64,000 nucleotides of DNA from Halieaceae bacterium (GTDB taxonomy: Bacteria > Pseudomonadota > Gammaproteobacteria > Pseudomonadales > Halieaceae): contig CACNSR010000001.1 of assembly GCA_902623175.1 (NCBI GenBank), positions 124,001 through 188,000 on the forward strand, read 5' to 3'. The translations under genes were made by a program, and so were the position numbers. The notes under the pieces are model-generated. The model searched no databases. It was not told the origin of the DNA and saw only the letters and a list, made by a program, of their open reading frames with translations. Below, one piece after another: positions 59,242-64,000 of the stretch (position 1 is the stretch's first letter; each line of letters starts with the position of its first letter).

Positions 59242-60327
59242 TCAGTTCGGACGAACGTTTGCTGCAAACGACTTGTCGCGCACCGCGGTGCGAAATGCGG
59301 AGGGTGTTATCCCGGTTTGCTCGCGGAACATGCGGCTGAAATGCGACGCGTCATTAAGGCCCACTGCCACTCCTACCTCAGTGATCGACAGATTGGTGCG
59401 GCGAAGCAGCGCCTGCGCCTCATCAAGCCTGCGTTGCTGCAGGTACTGGCCAATGGAGACGCCCGTGGCGGATTTGAAGCGCCTGATTAAAGTGCGTGAA
59501 CTGACGCCCAGCTGTGAAGCCAGCGCACTCATGGCCGGGGCGGCGCGCAGGTCGCGATTCAGCTCGGTTTGGATGTCGGCAATGAGTTCATCGTGGTGCA
59601 GGTCCTTTGGCGCGCCGACCGGGGAAGGTGAGAAGCGTTGCCGGATTTCCGGTGAAAACTGGTTCTCGATATGACGCGCTACCCGCGGAGAGAATAGCTC
59701 TCCACAAAGATACACCATCAGGTCAGCGACCGAGTTCACGCTGCTCACGCAGAACACATTGTCAGACTGTGTGATCAATTGGCGGCGCTCTAGCTGCACC
59801 CGGGGGTAGCGACGCGCAAAGGTGTCGAACCACTGCCAGTGCGTGGTCATCGTCTTGCCCGTCATCCGCCCGGTCTCTGCCAGTAAAAAGCTGCCCGAGC
59901 CTACGCTGATTGTCAGGCTACCTGCGCGGACATGCTGGTCAATGACGGCAATCTGCTCCGGGTGCCGGCGGAGCACTCGCTGCGGCTGGCGCCAGATGGC
60001 GGGCACAATTAACAAGTCAGCCTGAGTGAACTCGCTTAGTGGTGTGGTCGCCAGCGAGAGCCCGCTCTGGATTGTGAGCAGACCACCTACCTGGCTGAAG
60101 CAATCGGTACTGAGTCGCTGCCGGCCGGTGCGACCGAGTGCCTGGGCCGCGCCCGCCAGAATCTCAAGAGGTAACGTGAGCGACGAGGCCAGCATGTCCT
60201 CGTGGGTCAGTGCCGCAATGCGAAAAAGTGCCCCACTATTTGGCGTAACAGTCATATTATATGGCGTTATACGCATAGAATTACGCGCTGTCGAATGTAA
60301 ACTGCCACGCTTTCGCGGGTTCGCCAT
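59242..60327 (-). CDS. GlxA-family AraC-type transcriptional regulator
   Basis: 361 residues at the longest start; in-frame ATGs at 60276 and 60255 are alternatives, and the last would leave an AT-rich promoter with a palindrome. N-terminal DJ-1/PfpI-like domain (LIVPAIWRQP, SVGSGSFLLAETG); the usual nucleophile Cys in this loop is Gly. C-terminal AraC HTH: LGVSSRTLIRRFKSATGVS and SITEVGVAVGLNDASHFSRMFRE. Divergent from fabY, so probably controls it or itself. The only regulator gene recognised in the window. Confidence 0.88.
   Translation of the reverse strand: MANPRKRGSLHSTARNSMRITPYNMTVTPNSGALFRIAALTHEDMLASSLTLPLEILAGAAQALGRTGRQRLSTDCFSQVGGLLTIQSGLSLATTPLSEFTQADLLIVPAIWRQPQRVLRRHPEQIAVIDQHVRAGSLTISVGSGSFLLAETGRMTGKTMTTHWQWFDTFARRYPRVQLERRQLITQSDNVFCVSSVNSVADLMVYLCGELFSPRVARHIENQFSPEIRQRFSPSPVGAPKDLHHDELIADIQTELNRDLRAAPAMSALASQLGVSSRTLIRRFKSATGVSIGQYLQQRRLDEAQALLRRTNLSITEVGVAVGLNDASHFSRMFREQTGITPSAFRTAVRDKSFAANVRPN
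60264..60274. promoter_or_regulatory. short palindrome at the regulator/fabY divergent start
   Basis: GCGTTATACGC has 4-bp arms around a 3-bp centre inside an AT-rich stretch (60251-60290). If the regulator starts at 60255, this lies upstream of it and could be an autoregulatory site. Otherwise it is internal to the gene. Confidence 0.3.
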
Positions 60328-60359
60328 GAATCCGTCGCCCCCAGCAAGGTGGAGAACCG

Positions 60360-62192
60360 ATGCTCAGACTGCCCGTCATGGTTGCCGCAGGTGGTATCAA
60401 CAGCGCGGGCCGCACGTCGCGACGCCACGCCTACCGGCGGATGATCTGGGATCACCTGTCTGCCGCTGATCGGGCCGCGACCGAGTCTGCGTTGTCACAG
60501 ATGATGGGCACGGCTGATACCGACACGCTGCTCAAGCACACGCTGGTGCGTGAAATTGAAAAAGACTGGTTTGATCACCGGGCAGTGCCGTGGCACCGGC
60601 GAGCGCAGGTGAGCGCCGATCAAGCTCATGGGCTCTTTGACTACAACCCGGGTGGCATCGGAGACGGTGAAGTCGTCGGTGGGCAGATATCGTCTCTCGA
60701 CGACAAACGTGTTCGCGTGGCGCTTCAACCGGAGTCCGACGTCTTGCTGCCTAGCACTCGCCAGTTCGACGTGAGCAGTGCGGGACAGTTGCCCACCGGC
60801 TTTAGCCCGGGAGATCTCTACCCCTCGCGTAATCATCCCCGCGCCGTGCAGATGACGGTGTTTGCTATGTCGGATGCGCTTGCGGATCTGGGGATGGAGT
60901 GGGCCACACTGGCTGAAAAAGTGCCCGCAGATGCCATTAGCGTCTATATCTCCAGTGCCATGGGTCAGCTAGACGACGCAGGATCGGGCGGCATGTTGCG
61001 TGCGCGTCTGCAGGGGCGCCGGGTCAGTTCCAAGCAATGCCCCTTTGGTTTTGCCGAGATGCCGGGTGATTTTGTCAATGCTTATGTGTTGGGCAGTATG
61101 AGCTCGACCGGGCCCGCGCTCGGCGCCTGCGCGACCTTCCTCTACAACCTGCGTTTGGGTGTCGCCGACATTCGCGCGGGTCGTTCTCGCATCGCCGTGG
61201 TGGGGGCGGCCGAGGCGCCGGTGAATGTCGAGGTGATGGATGGTTATGTTGCGATGGGTGCGCTGGCCACCGACAAGGGGCTTCGACAACTCGATGGTCT
61301 TGCCGAAAGCCAGCAGGTAGACAACCGCAGGGCTTGTCGCCCCTTTGGTGAGAACTGTGGCTTTACGATGGCGGAGTCGGCGCAGGTGGTGATCTTGATG
61401 GATGACGAGCTGGTGCTCGAACTAGGCGCCCCCATCCTTGCAGGGGCACCCTTTGTCGGCGTGCGTGCTGATGGCGCCAAGAAGTCGATTTCCGGCCCGG
61501 GAGCGGGCAATTATCTGACTGTGGCAGAGGCCATGGCCACGATGCGCAATATCCTCGGTGATGAGCGTCTTAAACATCGTGGCATGGTGCAGGCGCATGG
61601 CACGGGCACGCCCCAAAACCGTGTCACGGAATCAACGTTACTCAACAAAGTTGCCGGGGCGTTTGGTGTCTCGGAGTGGCCGGTTGCGGCGATCAAAAGT
61701 TACGTCGGTCATTCACTCGGTGCGGCGGCGGGGGATCAACTCACCGCGACACTCGGTATTTGGCAGCACGGGATGATTCCCCGCATCCACACGGTGTGTG
61801 AGCTGGCCGATGATGTGGTCACTGACCGACTCAACTTTGCGCTCACCGAGCAGGATAGCTCTGAACGGGATTACGCCCTGATCAATAGCAAGGGGTTTGG
61901 TGGCAATAACGCGACGGCTGCGCTGTTAAGCCCCGATACCACCGAGCAGATATTGGCGCGAGCACACGGCCAAGCCGAGATCGCCGCCTGGCGGGATCGT
62001 CGCGAGGCGGTAGCGGCAGCGCAGGCCGCTACAGAAGCCGAACGCATTGCCGGCAGCTGGGCACCCAGCTACCATTTCGATCAGGGCGTGCTCACCGATG
62101 CGGACGTCACCGTAAGAGCCGATTCGATTGCCTTCGCTGGCCAAAGCGTTGCACTTCACGGGGGCGTGCCAGAGGGATGGCAGGTCGACTGA
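60360..62192 (+). CDS. fabY: beta-ketoacyl-ACP synthase, FabY-like
   Basis: 610 residues, preceded by GGTGGAGAACCG. The N-terminus RLPVMVAAGGINSAGRTS is the FabY type of Pseudomonas (initiating ketosynthase, larger than FabB/FabF). Catalytic Cys257 in GPALGACATF, His near 410 in AHGTGTPQN and near 447 in SYVGHSLGA. Condenses acetyl-CoA with malonyl-ACP to start fatty-acid synthesis. The C-terminal ~60 residues are Ala/Glu rich. Alternative: a secondary-lipid ketosynthase. Divergent from the GlxA/AraC regulator. Confidence 0.85.
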   Translation: MLRLPVMVAAGGINSAGRTSRRHAYRRMIWDHLSAADRAATESALSQMMGTADTDTLLKHTLVREIEKDWFDHRAVPWHRRAQVSADQAHGLFDYNPGGIGDGEVVGGQISSLDDKRVRVALQPESDVLLPSTRQFDVSSAGQLPTGFSPGDLYPSRNHPRAVQMTVFAMSDALADLGMEWATLAEKVPADAISVYISSAMGQLDDAGSGGMLRARLQGRRVSSKQCPFGFAEMPGDFVNAYVLGSMSSTGPALGACATFLYNLRLGVADIRAGRSRIAVVGAAEAPVNVEVMDGYVAMGALATDKGLRQLDGLAESQQVDNRRACRPFGENCGFTMAESAQVVILMDDELVLELGAPILAGAPFVGVRADGAKKSISGPGAGNYLTVAEAMATMRNILGDERLKHRGMVQAHGTGTPQNRVTESTLLNKVAGAFGVSEWPVAAIKSYVGHSLGAAAGDQLTATLGIWQHGMIPRIHTVCELADDVVTDRLNFALTEQDSSERDYALINSKGFGGNNATAALLSPDTTEQILARAHGQAEIAAWRDRREAVAAAQAATEAERIAGSWAPSYHFDQGVLTDADVTVRADSIAFAGQSVALHGGVPEGWQVD

Positions 62193-62240
62193 AGCTAGAC
62201 ATTTGCTACGCTAGCCTCGCTGTGATGACGGAGTACTGAT

Positions 62241-62792
62241 ATGTCTACCCTCGACACCCTACTAAATCGCAACTCCCACCCGCGGCTGACTGAACCTGGT
62301 CCAGATGCCGATCAGTTGCAGACTATTTTGCAGGCCGCTGTGCGGGCGCCGGATCATGGGCGGTTGCGACCGTGGCGTTTTGTGGTGATCAGTGGGGATC
62401 GCCGCGCAGTGTTGGGTGAGTGCTTTCAACAGAGCCTCAAATTAAAAGGCGTGTCTGATGACGTGCAGTTAACAAAAGCCCTCAACGCGCCGTTACGCGC
62501 GCCGCTGGTTCTCGCTGGGCTACTGCATGCTGTGGACCACGAAAAAATTCCTCGTGATGAGCAAGGTCACGCGGTGGCGGCATCACTCCATGCAGCTCAG
62601 TTAGCGGCGGACGCCCTAGGTTTTGGCTGTGTCTGGCGCACGGGTGGTTATGCCACTGACCCACTTGTCGTCGAGGCGCTGGGGGGTGACCCCGGTGATC
62701 AGGTCATCGGGTTCCTTTACATCGGCACCCGCAACGGCCCGAGTAAGTCGCTCTATGACGAGCCGCTTGAATCCCTCGTCAGCTACTTTTGA
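62241..62792 (+). CDS. nitroreductase family protein (YdjA-like)
   Basis: 183 residues, the short YdjA type. NRNSHPRLTEPGP variant of the FMN site, APDHGRLRPWRFVVISG and LAADALGFGCVWRTGGYA. FMN-dependent NAD(P)H oxidoreductase of broad substrate range. 48 bp after fabY on the same strand and 33 bp before the PPIase-like gene, so all may share one transcript. Confidence 0.9.
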   Translation: MSTLDTLLNRNSHPRLTEPGPDADQLQTILQAAVRAPDHGRLRPWRFVVISGDRRAVLGECFQQSLKLKGVSDDVQLTKALNAPLRAPLVLAGLLHAVDHEKIPRDEQGHAVAASLHAAQLAADALGFGCVWRTGGYATDPLVVEALGGDPGDQVIGFLYIGTRNGPSKSLYDEPLESLVSYF

Positions 62793-62825
62793 ATTGCGCC
62801 CGCGTTTAGGGGGCGCATTGGCACC

Positions 62826-63743
62826 ATGTTGAGAAAACCTTGGCTGCATTTTTTACTGCTAGGAATGATGCTATTCGTCGGTGGCCAGTGGCTTTTCCCA
62901 GAGCCCAAGCCGATATTGGGTCCCCCCAATCCCGAGCGGCTTAGCGCCATGGTGGATAACTACACGCGCTTTGCCCCTGATGGCGTTAGTCCGGCGCTGT
63001 TCGAGCGATTTATCGACACCGAACTGCGTGACGAACTGCTGTTTCGAGAGGCGCTCAAGCGCGATCTTCATCATCGCGACGCCGTGGTTGAACAACGCAT
63101 CATCCGCAACATGCGCTTCCTCGATGCCAACGCTGCCAGCGACCGCGAGTTGGTAGAGCAGGGCTATGCGCTAAGGCTTCACCTTACCGACGAGGTCATT
63201 CGTCGGCGGCTGGTGCAGATTATGGAAGGGCTGATTGTGGCCACTCGACCCAACCCCGCACCAAGCACTGAGGCGGTGGCAGCGCGGTATGAGCAAGAGC
63301 TCGACCGCTGGCGCGAACCCGCGCGGTATACCTTCAGCCACGTGTTTCTCTCGACAGACCGTGTGGCAGAGATGCCGGCATTGATTTCACAGATTGATGC
63401 CGAGAACTTAAGCCCCGATGCGGCGCGATTACTCGGCGCGCCATTTTTGTCGGGTTATGCGTTTCGGCGTCAGAGCGGTGAACAGATGACCAGGGTGTTC
63501 GGTGCCGAGTTTGCCGAGCAGGTGCGTATGACTGAGGTTTTAGCCGATGCATGGATCGGGCCGGTGTCGTCGGTCTTTGGCCAGCACTATATCTACATCG
63601 AGGCATTCGAACCCTCGCGAACGCTGGCGCTCGAAGAGGTCAGTGTGCGTATCGAGCGGGATCTGGTGCGCGAGGAAGAAGAGCAGGCTGTGGTCGATTG
63701 GGTAGAGGCGTCGATGGCCAGCTATGAGGTGCGACGCTCATGA
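62826..63743 (+). CDS. periplasmic PpiC/SurA-like peptidyl-prolyl isomerase family protein
   Basis: 305 residues with one N-terminal membrane anchor (residues ~7-27). A helical chaperone-like part follows (ELRDELLFREALKRDLHHRDA, the SurA N-domain pattern), then a parvulin-like segment (ARYTFSHVFLSTD ... FLSGYAFRRQSGEQ ... WIGPVSSVFGQHYIYIEAF). Parvulin active-site residues are only partly kept, so a chaperone role is possible. Its stop overlaps the HupE-like start (ATGA). Confidence 0.8.
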   Translation: MLRKPWLHFLLLGMMLFVGGQWLFPEPKPILGPPNPERLSAMVDNYTRFAPDGVSPALFERFIDTELRDELLFREALKRDLHHRDAVVEQRIIRNMRFLDANAASDRELVEQGYALRLHLTDEVIRRRLVQIMEGLIVATRPNPAPSTEAVAARYEQELDRWREPARYTFSHVFLSTDRVAEMPALISQIDAENLSPDAARLLGAPFLSGYAFRRQSGEQMTRVFGAEFAEQVRMTEVLADAWIGPVSSVFGQHYIYIEAFEPSRTLALEEVSVRIERDLVREEEEQAVVDWVEASMASYEVRRS

Positions 63744-64000
63744 GAGTGTGGCTGCCGGTATGTAGCTTGCTGTTTGCAATCGATGTTGCAGCACATCGAT
63801 TCGCGCCATCGTTACTTGAAGTGACGCAGCTATCCTCGACAACCTTTAACGCTACGTGGAAAACACCGCTACAAAAAGTGTCGGTAACGCCGATTGAGCC
63901 GCGCTTCCCCGCTTCCTGTCAGATCACTTCAACCTCACCTTGGGTTCAGGAGGGCACCGGAGAGCTCAAGCAGATCCAACTGGTGTGCCCGACGGGCTTG
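63740..64000 (+). CDS. HupE/UreJ-like protein, cut by window edge
   Basis: 87 codons to the edge without stop. A signal peptide (about 1-18) is followed by AHRFAPSLLEVTQLSSTTFNATWKTP, the extracytoplasmic N-domain found ahead of HupE/UreJ membrane domains. The ATG overlaps the PPIase-like stop by 4 bp; this PPIase-HupE pairing occurs in related bacteria. The membrane part and any nickel/cobalt-binding His would lie to the right. Assignment rests on the N-domain alone. Confidence 0.7.
   Translation, partial: MRVWLPVCSLLFAIDVAAHRFAPSLLEVTQLSSTTFNATWKTPLQKVSVTPIEPRFPASCQITSTSPWVQEGTGELKQIQLVCPTGL

Noticed and set aside
1-64000. CRISPR arrays, tRNA/rRNA genes, insertion sequences, prophage
   Set aside because: No regular repeat-spacer pattern, cloverleaf, transposase or phage structural gene was seen on either strand by reading; a covariance or repeat search was not possible.

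Overview
The window looks like chromosome of a free-living, aerobic, moderately GC-rich marine gammaproteobacterium. A FabY-type ketosynthase, a RibB with a decayed GTP cyclohydrolase II half, two tandem ABC1 kinases and the PPIase/HupE pair fit the OM60/NOR5 (Halieaceae) group. That placement is inference from gene content and was not tested. No rRNA, tRNA, insertion sequence, prophage or CRISPR array was found. Both edges cut genes: an alpha/beta hydrolase on the left and a HupE/UreJ-like protein on the right.

Layout. 0-8 kb: truncated hydrolase with a palindromic operator-like site, a small membrane protein, a multi-pass membrane protein behind two tandem ABC1 kinases, a DUF2891 protein and a DsbA-fold isomerase. 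8-16 kb: a Cys-rich protein, an amidohydrolase/amidohydrolase/SDR operon, an exported CE1 esterase, a cysteine-desulfurase-like enzyme, a TIM-barrel isomerase and a fatty-acid desaturase. 17-27.5 kb: transporters (NhaC type, TauE/SafE type, MFS, RND pump with adaptor, a second MFS) and a DUF423 protein.

26-54 kb is dense in catabolic genes. (a) MFS - TMADH/DgcA-like flavoprotein - Rieske oxygenase - MFS, on one strand. (b) Two paralogous proteins of unknown family bracket an FAD oxidase, an OGT-like TPR protein, a sugar-phosphate-isomerase-like protein, a VOC protein and a bicupin. (c) A complete molybdenum hydroxylase (medium, small and large subunits). (d) A nine-gene minus-strand run: NTF2-like protein, acyl-CoA ligase, two single-hot-dog hydratase halves, an Ltp2/SCP-x-type thiolase homologue lacking the nucleophilic Cys, a DUF35 Zn-ribbon/OB protein, a Rieske oxygenase, a DAO-type flavoprotein and a coniferyl-aldehyde-dehydrogenase-like enzyme.

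Block (d) reads as an activate, hydrate, retro-aldol cleave and oxidise-the-aldehyde pathway. It resembles the steroid side-chain ChsH1/ChsH2-Ltp2 lyase system, but here it is paired with an aryl-aldehyde dehydrogenase. This is the best candidate for an undescribed system. No dedicated regulator and no Rieske reductase lies in the island, so both must act from elsewhere.

54-64 kb returns to general functions: an acidic protein divergent from an S41 lipoprotein protease, two nitroreductases, RibB(A), a thiolase, a GlxA/AraC regulator divergent from fabY, a periplasmic PPIase-like protein and the HupE-like gene.
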